Origin: a bacterium
Lineage (GTDB): Bacteria; Spirochaetota; Leptospiria; Leptospirales; Leptonemataceae
Assembly (NCBI GenBank): GCA_024742665.1
Contig: JANSYA010000010.1
Span: 124,001-188,000 of the forward strand
DNA length: 64,000 bases
Direction of reading: 5' to 3'
In this document: positions 33,535 through 41,336 of the stretch, piece after piece
How positions within the stretch are numbered: position 1 is the stretch's first letter
Layout of the letters: the number at the start of each line of letters is the position of its first letter
Made by a program: the position numbers and the translations under genes
The notes under the pieces: model-generated
Told to the model about the DNA's origin: nothing
Database searches by the model: none
What the model saw: the letters and a program-made list of their open reading frames with translations, nothing else

Positions 33535-34935
33535 ATGAAACAAACCATGTACGACAAAATCTGGGACGCGCATCTCGTGCACGACGACGGCAAAAGCGCA
33601 TCGATCCTGTACATCGATCGCCATCTCGTGCACGAAGTCACCTCGCCTCAGGCTTTCGAAGGCCTGCGAATTGCGGGACGTAAAGTTCGCCGGCCCGAAC
33701 TTACCTTTGCCACTATGGATCACAACGTTTCGACCCGCTCCCGGGATTGGGGCGCTGCCGGCGAGATTTCGAAAAAACAAATGGAAGCTCTTGATACGAA
33801 CTGCAAAGAGTTCGGCATCCGCTTATTCGATCTCGACCATCCCGACCAGGGCATCGTGCACGTAATCGGACCGGAGATGGGCATCACCCTGCCTGGCTCC
33901 ACGATCGTTTGCGGGGATTCACACACCAGCACCCACGGCGCTTTCGGCGCGCTTGCTCACGGCATCGGCACTTCGGAAGTCGAGCACGTGCTCGCGACGC
34001 AAACGCTCCAGCAATTTAAGTCGAAGAATATGCTCGTGAAAGTCAACGGCAAGGTCGGCGTCGGCGTAACCGCAAAAGATATTATTCTTGCGATTATCGG
34101 TAAAATCGGCACGAACGGCGGACAGGGTTACGTCATCGAGTACGCGGGCGAAGCCATCGAAGCGCTGTCGATCGAAGGGCGCATGACGGTCTGCAATATG
34201 AGCATTGAAGCCGGCGCCCGGGCGGGCCTGATCGCCCCGGACGAAAAGACTTTCGAATATTTCAAGGGCCGCGATTTCGCCCCGAAGGGCGCCGACTGGG
34301 ACAAGGCCGTCGAATACTGGCGGACTTTGCCGAGCGACGAGGGCGCGCACTACGACAAAGTCGTGGAGCTGGACGCCGCCGCGATCGAACCGCAGGTCAC
34401 CTGGGGTACGAACCCCGGCCAGGTCATCCCGGTCACCGCGCCGGTTCCCGGCCCGGCCGATTTCAGCGACAGCGTGGCGAAGGAGTCGGCTGCGCGAGCG
34501 CTGGAGTATATGGGCCTTGAGGCGGGCAAACCCCTCAGCGACGTTACGGTCGACACGGTTTTTATCGGCAGCTGCACGAATTCACGCATGGAGGACCTGC
34601 GTCGGGCGGCCGAGCTTGCGAAGGGCAAAAAAGTTAAGAGCGGCATTCGCGCGATGGTCGTACCCGGTTCCGGTCGGGTCAAACGCCAGGCGGAAGAAGA
34701 AGGTTTGCACGAAATTTTCATGAACGCTGGCTTCGAGTGGCGCATGGCGGGCTGTTCGATGTGTCTGGCGATGAACGACGACAATTTAAGCGAAGGCGAA
34801 CGCTGCGCTTCGACTTCGAATCGAAATTTTGAAGGCCGCCAGGGCCGGGGCGGTCGCACGCATCTGGTCAGCCCCGAAATGGCGGTCGCCGCGGCGATTG
34901 AAGGCCGCTTCGTCGACGTTCGGAGCTGGAGCTAA
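33535..34935 (+). CDS. leuC: 3-isopropylmalate dehydratase large subunit
   Basis: 466 residues, standard for LeuC. It begins MKQTMYDKIWDAHLVHDDGK. [4Fe-4S] and substrate segments are present: VCGDSHTSTHGAFGALAHGI, FIGSCTNSRMEDLRRAAELA and GCSMCLAMNDD, plus FEGRQGRGGRTHLVSPEMA. With LeuD it isomerises 2-isopropylmalate to 3-isopropylmalate in leucine synthesis. leuD follows after 152 bp that hold two large inverted repeats. Divergent from a LysR regulator. Confidence 0.96.
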   Translation: MKQTMYDKIWDAHLVHDDGKSASILYIDRHLVHEVTSPQAFEGLRIAGRKVRRPELTFATMDHNVSTRSRDWGAAGEISKKQMEALDTNCKEFGIRLFDLDHPDQGIVHVIGPEMGITLPGSTIVCGDSHTSTHGAFGALAHGIGTSEVEHVLATQTLQQFKSKNMLVKVNGKVGVGVTAKDIILAIIGKIGTNGGQGYVIEYAGEAIEALSIEGRMTVCNMSIEAGARAGLIAPDEKTFEYFKGRDFAPKGADWDKAVEYWRTLPSDEGAHYDKVVELDAAAIEPQVTWGTNPGQVIPVTAPVPGPADFSDSVAKESAARALEYMGLEAGKPLSDVTVDTVFIGSCTNSRMEDLRRAAELAKGKKVKSGIRAMVVPGSGRVKRQAEEEGLHEIFMNAGFEWRMAGCSMCLAMNDDNLSEGERCASTSNRNFEGRQGRGGRTHLVSPEMAVAAAIEGRFVDVRSWS

Positions 34936-34937
34936 GC

Positions 34938-35002
34938 GCGGCGGAGTGGCACCGGGCTGCGGGCGAGTATAAGTGAGCCCTTGCCCGGTGCCACCCCGCC
35001 GC
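34938..35002. repeat. 20-bp near-perfect inverted repeat between leuC and leuD
   Basis: The arms at 34938-34957 and 34983-35002 pair along 20 bp with one mismatch around a 25-nt loop. It is very GC-rich (core GTGGCACCGGGC). No T-run follows, so it is not a standard terminator. It could protect the leuC 3' end or modulate leuD expression. Confidence 0.85.
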
Positions 35003-35042
35003 TCAAAAAATTGAAAATTACTGAATTATGAACAGGAGCAGT

Positions 35043-35075
35043 GCAATCTATGCGACACGAGGTCGCATAGATTGC
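35043..35075. repeat. 14-bp perfect inverted repeat just before leuD
   Basis: GCAATCTATGCGAC (35043-35056) and its exact complement (35062-35075) flank ACGAG. It ends 12 nt before the leuD ATG (35088), so the hairpin sits over the ribosome entry region. No clear Shine-Dalgarno sequence lies between. Confidence 0.85.
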
Positions 35076-35087
35076 GCAACTATATAG

Positions 35088-35708
35088 ATGAATCCATTAA
35101 AAAAACACACCGGCATGGCAGCGGCGCTGGATCGCTCCGACGTCGATACCGATCAGATTATTCCGAAGCAGTTTCTCAAAAAGATCGAGCGCACGGGATT
35201 CGGCGTGCACCTCTTTCACGACTGGCGTTTTCTCGACGACGACGGGAAAAAAGAAGACCCTTCGTTTGAGTTGAACGCCGAGCGCTATAAGGCGGGGCCC
35301 AGCGTGCTGGTCGCCGGCGAAAACTTCGGCTGCGGTTCCAGCCGCGAACACGCGCCCTGGGCGCTGAACGACTATGGCTTCGTGATCGTAATTGCGCCGT
35401 CGTACGCGGATATCTTTTATTCGAACTGCTTTAAGAACGGTATGCTGCCGGTGAAATTATCCCGGGCAGAAGTGCGCGAGATTATGGACTGGGTCCAGGC
35501 CAATCCGGGCGCGGAGATCACGGCGGATCTGGAAGAGCAGGTCGTGCTGGCCGCCGGTAAATCGTACAAATTCGAAGTGGATCCCTTTCGTCGAGACTGT
35601 TTGCTGAACGGCTGGGACGATATCGGATTGACGCTCAAAAACGAAGCTTCAATTTCTACGTTCGAAGAGCAACATAAAGCGAACCATTCCTATTATGCGT
35701 CCGTCTGA
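35088..35708 (+). CDS. leuD: 3-isopropylmalate dehydratase small subunit
   Basis: 206 residues. Conserved parts are DRSDVDTDQIIPKQFLKKIE, ENFGCGSSREHAPWALNDYG (the swivelling-domain loop) and ADIFYSNCFKNGMLPVKL. It completes the LeuCD heterodimer. Its leader contains two hairpins. The following gene begins 8 bp after its stop, so transcription probably continues. Confidence 0.95.
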   Translation: MNPLKKHTGMAAALDRSDVDTDQIIPKQFLKKIERTGFGVHLFHDWRFLDDDGKKEDPSFELNAERYKAGPSVLVAGENFGCGSSREHAPWALNDYGFVIVIAPSYADIFYSNCFKNGMLPVKLSRAEVREIMDWVQANPGAEITADLEEQVVLAAGKSYKFEVDPFRRDCLLNGWDDIGLTLKNEASISTFEEQHKANHSYYASV

Positions 35709-35715
35709 TAGGACC

Positions 35716-36141
35716 ATGCGGCGTCTTTTGTTTCTTCTTCGTCTGAATTTCAACGGCTCCCGTCGCCTGGCGGTCGGGAGCCGGGCTTTGTCGCCTTTCG
35801 GGCGGCGAGCGATCCGGGCCTGTGTGCCGGCGCTGATTCTATCGCTGGTGGTTCTGAGCGCAAACTGCCGGAAGTCGAATGTGCGCGAAGCGATTCCCAC
35901 CGGCGTTGAAGTGATCGAATTGGAAGACGGCCGCACGGAATTTCGTTCGACGGCGCGCGCCTCCCAGGCGGCGATCGATTCCGGCAATTTCGTCAAGAAA
36001 CAGAACACCGGCTGCGCGGCGGCGAGGCTGCTGCTCGACAACGAGTTCCGCGACCGGGGCTTCGGCATGGTCGACTATTCCCGGGCCGAGTTCTTTATGA
36101 TCTATGAAGCGGAATACTGCCGGGCAGTCATTATCCGTTGA
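35716..36141 (+). CDS. Putative lipoprotein / exported protein
   Basis: 141 residues from ATG 35716 with AGGA just upstream; an ATG at 35695 would overlap leuD. An Arg-rich n-region precedes a hydrophobic segment (ACVPALILSLVVLSANC) ending in Cys with a loose spirochaete lipobox (SANC). The mature part is ~90 residues: VREAIPTGVEVIELEDGRTE, then NTGCAAARLLLDNEFRDRGF and EAEYCRAVIIR, with two Cys. Family not recognised. It sits between leuD and folD on the same strand. Confidence 0.65.
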   Translation: MRRLLFLLRLNFNGSRRLAVGSRALSPFGRRAIRACVPALILSLVVLSANCRKSNVREAIPTGVEVIELEDGRTEFRSTARASQAAIDSGNFVKKQNTGCAAARLLLDNEFRDRGFGMVDYSRAEFFMIYEAEYCRAVIIR

Positions 36142-36175
36142 CCGATTCCGGACCCGGCCGTAAACCGTCCCTGTT

Positions 36176-37009
36176 ATGGCGGAACCGGTAATTTTAGACG
36201 GCAAAAAACTTGCGGGCGAGATTCGTGAAGATCTAAAGCAGCGCGTCGCGAAGCTGTCGCGAAAACCCGTGCTGGCGACGATTCTGGTCGGGGCCGACCC
36301 CGCGTCGGCGACCTACGTCAAAATGAAAGGCAAAGCCTGCGAATCGATCGGCATGGCTTCCCGCAAGATCGAGTTGCCGGCCACCACCCAGACCGACGCG
36401 CTCCTGCGAATCATCGACGAGCTGAACCAGGATCCGGACGTTCACGGCATACTGCTACAGCACCCCGTTCCCGAAAACGTAGACGAGCGGGCCGCCTTTG
36501 ATCGTATCGCCGCCGAGAAAGACGTAGACGGCGTGACGACTCTCGGCTTCGGCAAGATCAGCTTCGGCCAGGACGCCTACCCGAGCTGCACACCGGCCGG
36601 TATGATTCGTTTGATGGACGAATACGAGATTCCGATCGAGGGCAAACACGCGGTCGTCGTCGGTCGTTCGCCGATTCTGGGAAAACCCATGGCGCTCCTG
36701 CTGCTCGAACGCAACGCCACCGTAACGGTCTGTCATTCGCGCACGAAAAATCTGGAAGGGCATCTGGCGACGGCCGACATCGTCGTGGCCGCCGTGGGCA
36801 AACCGAATTTCATTCAAGGCGCATCGCTGAAAGAGGGCGTGGTCGTAATGGACGCCGGTTACAACGAAGGCAATGTCGGCGACGCGGACTACGATTCATG
36901 CTTCAAAAAAGCGAGTCATATTACGCCCGTGCCGGGCGGCGTCGGTCCGATGACGATCGCCATGCTCCTGGCTCACACCGTGCAGGCCGCGGAAAAAGCC
37001 GCGAGTTGA
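36176..37009 (+). CDS. folD: Bifunctional methylenetetrahydrofolate dehydrogenase/cyclohydrolase
   Basis: 277 residues, normal for FolD. Conserved parts: LVGADPASATYVKMKGKACE (includes the catalytic Lys in the YVKxK motif), DVHGILLQHPVPENVD, AEKDVDGVTTLGFG, SCTPAGMIRLMDEY, VVVGRSPILGKPMALLLLER and TPVPGGVGPMTIAMLLAHT. It interconverts 5,10-methylene-THF and 10-formyl-THF in the cytoplasm. It follows the lipoprotein-like gene by 34 bp. Confidence 0.96.
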   Translation: MAEPVILDGKKLAGEIREDLKQRVAKLSRKPVLATILVGADPASATYVKMKGKACESIGMASRKIELPATTQTDALLRIIDELNQDPDVHGILLQHPVPENVDERAAFDRIAAEKDVDGVTTLGFGKISFGQDAYPSCTPAGMIRLMDEYEIPIEGKHAVVVGRSPILGKPMALLLLERNATVTVCHSRTKNLEGHLATADIVVAAVGKPNFIQGASLKEGVVVMDAGYNEGNVGDADYDSCFKKASHITPVPGGVGPMTIAMLLAHTVQAAEKAAS

Positions 37010-37063
37010 TTGCGATAGATCCTGGAGCGGATCGCCGATATCGATTCCGGGTTTCAAACGAGC

Positions 37064-37552
37064 CTATGCTTTTCGGTCGCGCTTATTGCGTAAGTGATAG
37101 GTGAACGCCAGCATGAATATCTCGCGCAATTCTTCCGTCGGCAATCGTCCGCGCAGCGATACGCGCACGCAGCGATTGCCTTCGAAAATAAAAGGGGACT
37201 CTGCGGTTCCGCTCGCCGCACGTTCTTTCTGGCGGCGGCGAAAGCCGGCCACGAGATTGGTCTGGCAGTGCACGTAGATTCCGCATGCGCCGGCGGGCGA
37301 TATTTCGTCGGCTTCGATATATCCGATGCGGACGGTCGTGCCGCTCTTTGTTTGCCCGGTTAAATACGAAGCCTGGCCCCACTTCAGGCATTCGCTTAAT
37401 TCGCCGACGCCGCCTGTCGCCGCGGCGGTTTTGAAAATCAATTCCCGGAGCTTGAGCAAAGCTTTCTGGATCGCCGGCGGATGCCGACGAAAGACTGCCG
37501 CGATTTCCGCCCTCGCGAAGGGTGGACGGGCTTCCGGCAGTTTCGATTTCAA
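37064..37552 (-). CDS. DUF1801 (YdhG-like) protein
   Basis: 162 residues if it starts at the TTG at 37552, whose TTGA overlaps the Nudix stop codon. An ATG at 37606 is in frame but would overlap the Nudix gene by 58 bp. DUF1801 marks are LSECLKWGQASYLTGQTK, SGTTVRIGYI and a C-terminal helix SLRGRLPTEELREIFMLAF. Proteins of this family have a compact alpha/beta fold; function not established. Probably translated by coupling from the Nudix gene. Confidence 0.75.
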   Translation of the reverse strand: MKSKLPEARPPFARAEIAAVFRRHPPAIQKALLKLRELIFKTAAATGGVGELSECLKWGQASYLTGQTKSGTTVRIGYIEADEISPAGACGIYVHCQTNLVAGFRRRQKERAASGTAESPFIFEGNRCVRVSLRGRLPTEELREIFMLAFTYHLRNKRDRKA

Positions 37553-38022
37553 TTGATATCGCCCAGATAAATTGCTTTCGCGAATGGGCGCTCGCTTTCC
37601 GCGCAATATTCCGCGAGAGCCGCGCGCATATCGCGCGGGTAGAGCGGCGCCTCTTCGATTTCTGAAGCGGGCAACCAGCGAAAACCGGTTTGATGTTCGT
37701 CGGCCCTGAGGCCCGGGGCAGGGCGCGCTCCAGGGATCGGGCTGCAGTCGAAAATCAATTCGACCTGATGAAAATCAGGGTGCAGGTGCGCGAATTCATG
37801 ATGGGCCGCGATATAATCGCGCGCAAAAATCAAGTCGTGGACTTCGATTTCCATTTGCAGCTCTTCGCGACACTCGCGTCGCAATGTGTCGGGAAGAGTT
37901 TCGCCGGATTCCTGGCCCCCGCCGGGCAGGGTATAAAACAATTCGGGATTGTGATTTTCAATCACCAGCAGGCGCCTATCGCGGCAGATCAAAGCCTTCG
38001 CGGAGATTCTGACAACAGGCAT
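37549..38022 (-). CDS. Nudix hydrolase
   Basis: 157 residues from ATG 38022, preceded by GAGG; the frame is open to 38061. The Nudix box GGGQESGETLPDTLRRECRE then EL carries the RE..EE metal-binding residues; the usual Gly after EE is Gln-like (LQM). Nudix enzymes hydrolyse nucleoside diphosphates linked to another group; substrate unknown. The preceding gene is separated by a terminator. The DUF1801 gene overlaps its end. Confidence 0.88.
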   Translation of the reverse strand: MPVVRISAKALICRDRRLLVIENHNPELFYTLPGGGQESGETLPDTLRRECREELQMEIEVHDLIFARDYIAAHHEFAHLHPDFHQVELIFDCSPIPGARPAPGLRADEHQTGFRWLPASEIEEAPLYPRDMRAALAEYCAESERPFAKAIYLGDIN

Positions 38023-38059
38023 GGACCTCATTTCAGGAAGCATTGCAATGAGTGCCAGC

Positions 38060-38093
38060 AAAAAAGGCGACCCCTGAATGCGGGGTCGCCTTT
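38060..38093 (-). terminator. Rho-independent terminator for the HiPIP gene
   Basis: Read on the minus strand, a perfect 12-bp stem (AAAGGCGACCCC and complement, 38063-38074 and 38082-38093) with a 7-nt loop is followed by T residues at 38065-38060. Confidence 0.9.
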
Positions 38094-38133
38094 GCGGTAT
38101 GGTTCGCCTGCGCTGATCCAGGCTTGCCCGGAA

Positions 38134-38532
38134 TTAACCGGCTTTTGCCTGCCAGGAAATGCAGTAGCCTTCCGGAGCGACCGGTCCCGGAAAGAGCTGA
38201 CAGCCGCCGCAGGCGGAACCGCCGGCCGGCTGAGTATATAGCACGCAGCCGTCGCATCTTTTCGCAGCATCCGCGGTCTTCGGAACGTACTTCAGGTTTT
38301 TCACCATCGTATCGCGCTGCTGTTTTTCGGCCGCGGAGAGTGCCGATACGTCTTCGCACGCGCCGGTGGTCGCGGCGCTGGAAGTTTCTTCGCCGCCTTC
38401 TTCTTCGGGACGCCGGCCGCAGTAGCCGAGGACGGAAGTCGCGCCGAGGCCCATTACGCCGGCCAGAGCCGAACGCTTCAGAAATTCTTTTCGAGATTGC
38501 GTGGTATTGCTGTTTTGTTTCAAGAGCTTCAC
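38134..38532 (-). CDS. High-potential iron-sulfur protein (HiPIP)
   Basis: 132 residues. The N-terminus has a Tat-like signal, SRKEFLKRSALAGVMGLGA, with Lys in place of the second Arg. A Cys38 after VLGY could be a lipid site. The cluster ligands are C93 and C96 (KRCDGC), C111 and C124. The C-terminal CQLFPGPVAPEGYCISW fits the known HiPIP pattern C-x(6,9)-[LIVM]-x(3)-G-[YW]-C-x(2)-[FYW]. HiPIPs are small periplasmic electron carriers with a [4Fe-4S](2+/3+) couple, best known from phototrophs. No redox partner is in the window. It has its own terminator. Confidence 0.9.
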   Translation of the reverse strand: MKLLKQNSNTTQSRKEFLKRSALAGVMGLGATSVLGYCGRRPEEEGGEETSSAATTGACEDVSALSAAEKQQRDTMVKNLKYVPKTADAAKRCDGCVLYTQPAGGSACGGCQLFPGPVAPEGYCISWQAKAG

Positions 38533-38703
38533 CTGTACCTGATTCGCATAGAGTGCGTTGATACAATGAAGATCGGGAGAACCTGGCAGACTACCACCAG
38601 ATAATTTGCGCGGGTCGTCTGGCAGTTGAATTTGAGATTCAGTCTAAGGCCGTCTGTCGTGCGACATGCCGCTGACGAAAATCATAGTCGTCGCGAAAGC
38701 GTC

Positions 38704-39726
38704 TTAGCGATGGAGCAGGCGATCGATCAAAATGCCGGCGGCGACACCGGCGTTTAAGGACTCGGTTTCGCCGCGCAGCGGAATTGATAAGATATAATCG
38801 CTCTGATTTACGACGAGCGGTTTGACGCCTTCGCCTTCGTTGCCGATGATCAGCGCGATCTCCGCGGCCGGCGGTAGATCGCCCGGCTGGTTGTGTTTTA
38901 GCGCAAGCGGCCCGCCTCTGGACTTTCGCGCATTGCTTTTGTCGTCGCCTTGCGCTTCGCCTTCGTCGCGGTGTTTTTGTTCCGCCGATTCCGAATCCGC
39001 CGCGCAGCAAATCCAGTATTCGCACGATTTTAAGTCTTCAACCAGGCGATGCAAATTCGTCTGGTGAAAGATCGGCAGCCGCAAACTCGCGCCGCTGGAA
39101 ACGCGATGGGCCGTATCGCCCAGAGGCGCGCCCTGGCCGGTCATAAAAACCGCGCGCACTCCCAGGGCTTCCGCGCTTCGCAATATACTGCCCAGATTTT
39201 GAGGGTCCTGAATGCGATCCAGTAACAGCAGCAGGCCGGATCGTTCCTGTACGAACTCGCGCCAGTCCAGGTTGTCCGCGCGATTCGCGGGGCGCGCGCC
39301 GGCGCGAAAGCGCAGGACCACGCCCTGGTGGTGCAGGTCTGGAAATTTTTGATCCAGCTCCCGGCGTGGTAATTCCGTATAAGGCACACCGGGTAGTTTG
39401 CGCAGCAGCCCTTCGCGCAGCGGGCGGGGCAGGCTTTCGCCCAGATAAATGTTTTCGATATCCGAGCGGCTTGTATCCTGTGAGTCGTCGCTGTCGCTCG
39501 TGTTTTTCGAGGGCTCCGGCAGCACGCCAATGTAGGCCTGGACCGGCCGTCGTCCGAAAAGCAAAACGCGTTCGCCGGCGGATTTTGCCGCGGCCGCCGG
39601 CCCCCGATCGTCCGAACGGACCGGGCGCGTTGGACGAGCGTCGTTTTTTGCAGACGGGCGCGGTCGGCCGCGCTCATTTTTGCGTTTATCGCGAGCCCGG
39701 TTCTGCTCGGGGCGTTTGCGCCTCAT
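38704..39726 (-). CDS. rlmB: SpoU/TrmH-family 23S rRNA 2'-O-methyltransferase (RlmB-like)
   Basis: 340 residues. The SPOUT motifs are LLLLLDRIQDPQNLGSILRS (motif 1), ALIIGNEGEGVKP (motif 2) and YILSIPLRGETESLNAGVAA (motif 3). An N-terminal basic, disordered extension (~70 residues, many Arg/Lys/Pro) and a low-complexity insert after AADSESAEQKHRDEGEA are unusual. It overlaps cysS by 4 bp (ATGA), as the cysS-rlmB pairing is common in bacteria. Predicted to methylate a guanosine of 23S rRNA; alternatively a tRNA target. Confidence 0.85.
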   Translation of the reverse strand: MRRKRPEQNRARDKRKNERGRPRPSAKNDARPTRPVRSDDRGPAAAAKSAGERVLLFGRRPVQAYIGVLPEPSKNTSDSDDSQDTSRSDIENIYLGESLPRPLREGLLRKLPGVPYTELPRRELDQKFPDLHHQGVVLRFRAGARPANRADNLDWREFVQERSGLLLLLDRIQDPQNLGSILRSAEALGVRAVFMTGQGAPLGDTAHRVSSGASLRLPIFHQTNLHRLVEDLKSCEYWICCAADSESAEQKHRDEGEAQGDDKSNARKSRGGPLALKHNQPGDLPPAAEIALIIGNEGEGVKPLVVNQSDYILSIPLRGETESLNAGVAAGILIDRLLHR

Positions 39727-41294
39727 GCTTTTTCCCAGGTCGTGCCGTCGGGGCCGTCTTTTAAGACAATGCCTTCGGCTTTGAGCTCATCGCGGATGCG
39801 GTCGGCTTCCGCGAAATTCTTATCCGCCTTCGCCGCTTTGCGGTCGGAGATCGCCTGCGTGACCCGGGCGGCCAGATCGCCGTCGACTCCGGCTCGATTT
39901 TTGTCGGCAGTCCCGGCGTCCGAAAAATCAAATACGTTCAGCACCTGGTTGGCACGCCCCAGAAATACTAAAGCTTCGCGGGCATAGGCCAGGTCGCGGT
40001 CGTCCAGCTCCTGATTCACGTCGCGACACAGATCAAAGAGCGCCGCGAAGGCTTTGGCGATATTCAAATCGTCGTCGAGAGCTCGCGTAAAATTCGCGCG
40101 GGCCAGGCGCACCGAGCGATGCGGAGCGTCAGGCATGGGGTCGATCGGATCGGCTCCCGGCTGAACGGCGGGAGAATCATCCGCTTCCAGTTCGGCTTCC
40201 AGATCTGCGGCGCTCATACCGGCGTGGGCCTTCAGTCGCTCGATCGTATTTTGCAGACGTTTGAGCGAACTCTCGGCGCCGACGATCGCGGTGAACGAGA
40301 AATTCAGCTTCTGGCGATAGTGCGTTCCGATCAGCGTATAGCGCAGGCAGCGCGAAAGATCGCCGCGCTCATGTAATTTCAGCAGCGCCGCCGGGGCGCC
40401 CTTTGCGACCAGAGCTTCCAGACGATCGCGTTCGGAAAAATCTCGCAGGGTGAAAAAATTCCCGGCCGACTTCGCCATCTTCTGACCGTCGACCAGCAGG
40501 TGTTCGTTGTGCAGCCAGAGTCCGACGAAATTATCTTCGGGATGGGCGCACTGGCTCTGGGCGATTTCGTTTTCGTGATGGGGAAAAAGTAAATCGATGC
40601 CGCCGGTGTGAATGTCGACGCCGGCCGCTCCGTAGATTTCGCGGATCATGGCCGAACATTCAAGATGCCAGCCCGGACGACCGCGGCCGTAGGGCGAATC
40701 CCAGCATTCTTCCTCGGGATGCTGCGGCGCCTTCCATAAAGCGAAGTCTCGCGCGTTTTCTTTTTCGTATTCGTCGGCGGCGAAACGCCCGTCGGCGGCC
40801 GTCCGCAGCTGCTCCGGATCGATGCCGGAGAGTTTGCCGTAGTTCGGATACGAAGCCAGGCGAAAGTAGACGTTGCCGTCCTGGGTATAGGTATGGCCGC
40901 CCCGGTCCAGGGCCTGGATCATTTCCAGCATGGCCGGAATATGACCCGTCGCCCGGGGGCGATGCTCGACGCCTTCGATGCCCAGATACGCGAGATCTTC
41001 AAGATAGGCTGCGATATAGGGAGCGGTCAGGGCTTCGATTTTGCGGCCGCTTTCTCTGGCGCTGTTTACGATCTTATCGTCGACGTCGGTGATATTCGTC
41101 GTCTGCACCAGACCGTAGCCGCGAAACTTTAAGTAGCGCCGCAGCAAATCCACGAAGGCGTATGCGCGAAAATTTCCCAGGTGATTGAAATTGTATACGG
41201 TCGGGCCGCAGTTGTACATCGTCACAGCGTCCGGATCGGCCGGCGTGAACGGTTCTTTTTTTCCGCTGAGGGAATTGTGAAATTGCAGGGGCAT
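39723..41294 (-). CDS. cysS: Cysteinyl-tRNA synthetase
   Basis: 523 residues. The class I HIGH-like motif is YNFNHLGNFRAYAFVDLL, and KMSKS-like is KMAKSAGNFFTLRDF. Zinc-site parts include MYNCGPTVY and GWHLECSAMIREIYG, with HHENEIAQS. An acidic insert (DLEAELEADDSPAVQPGADP) sits in the C-terminal domain. It charges tRNA-Cys. Followed by rlmB with an overlapping start. Confidence 0.95.
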   Translation of the reverse strand: MPLQFHNSLSGKKEPFTPADPDAVTMYNCGPTVYNFNHLGNFRAYAFVDLLRRYLKFRGYGLVQTTNITDVDDKIVNSARESGRKIEALTAPYIAAYLEDLAYLGIEGVEHRPRATGHIPAMLEMIQALDRGGHTYTQDGNVYFRLASYPNYGKLSGIDPEQLRTAADGRFAADEYEKENARDFALWKAPQHPEEECWDSPYGRGRPGWHLECSAMIREIYGAAGVDIHTGGIDLLFPHHENEIAQSQCAHPEDNFVGLWLHNEHLLVDGQKMAKSAGNFFTLRDFSERDRLEALVAKGAPAALLKLHERGDLSRCLRYTLIGTHYRQKLNFSFTAIVGAESSLKRLQNTIERLKAHAGMSAADLEAELEADDSPAVQPGADPIDPMPDAPHRSVRLARANFTRALDDDLNIAKAFAALFDLCRDVNQELDDRDLAYAREALVFLGRANQVLNVFDFSDAGTADKNRAGVDGDLAARVTQAISDRKAAKADKNFAEADRIRDELKAEGIVLKDGPDGTTWEKA

Positions 41295-41336
41295 TGGGTT
41301 TCGTCTCGAAAATCGATAGGATGGCGCGCGATCCGC

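Noticed and set aside
34938..35002. leuC terminator
   Set aside because: The hairpin is strong but no U-tract follows on either strand, and leuD lies downstream in the same direction.
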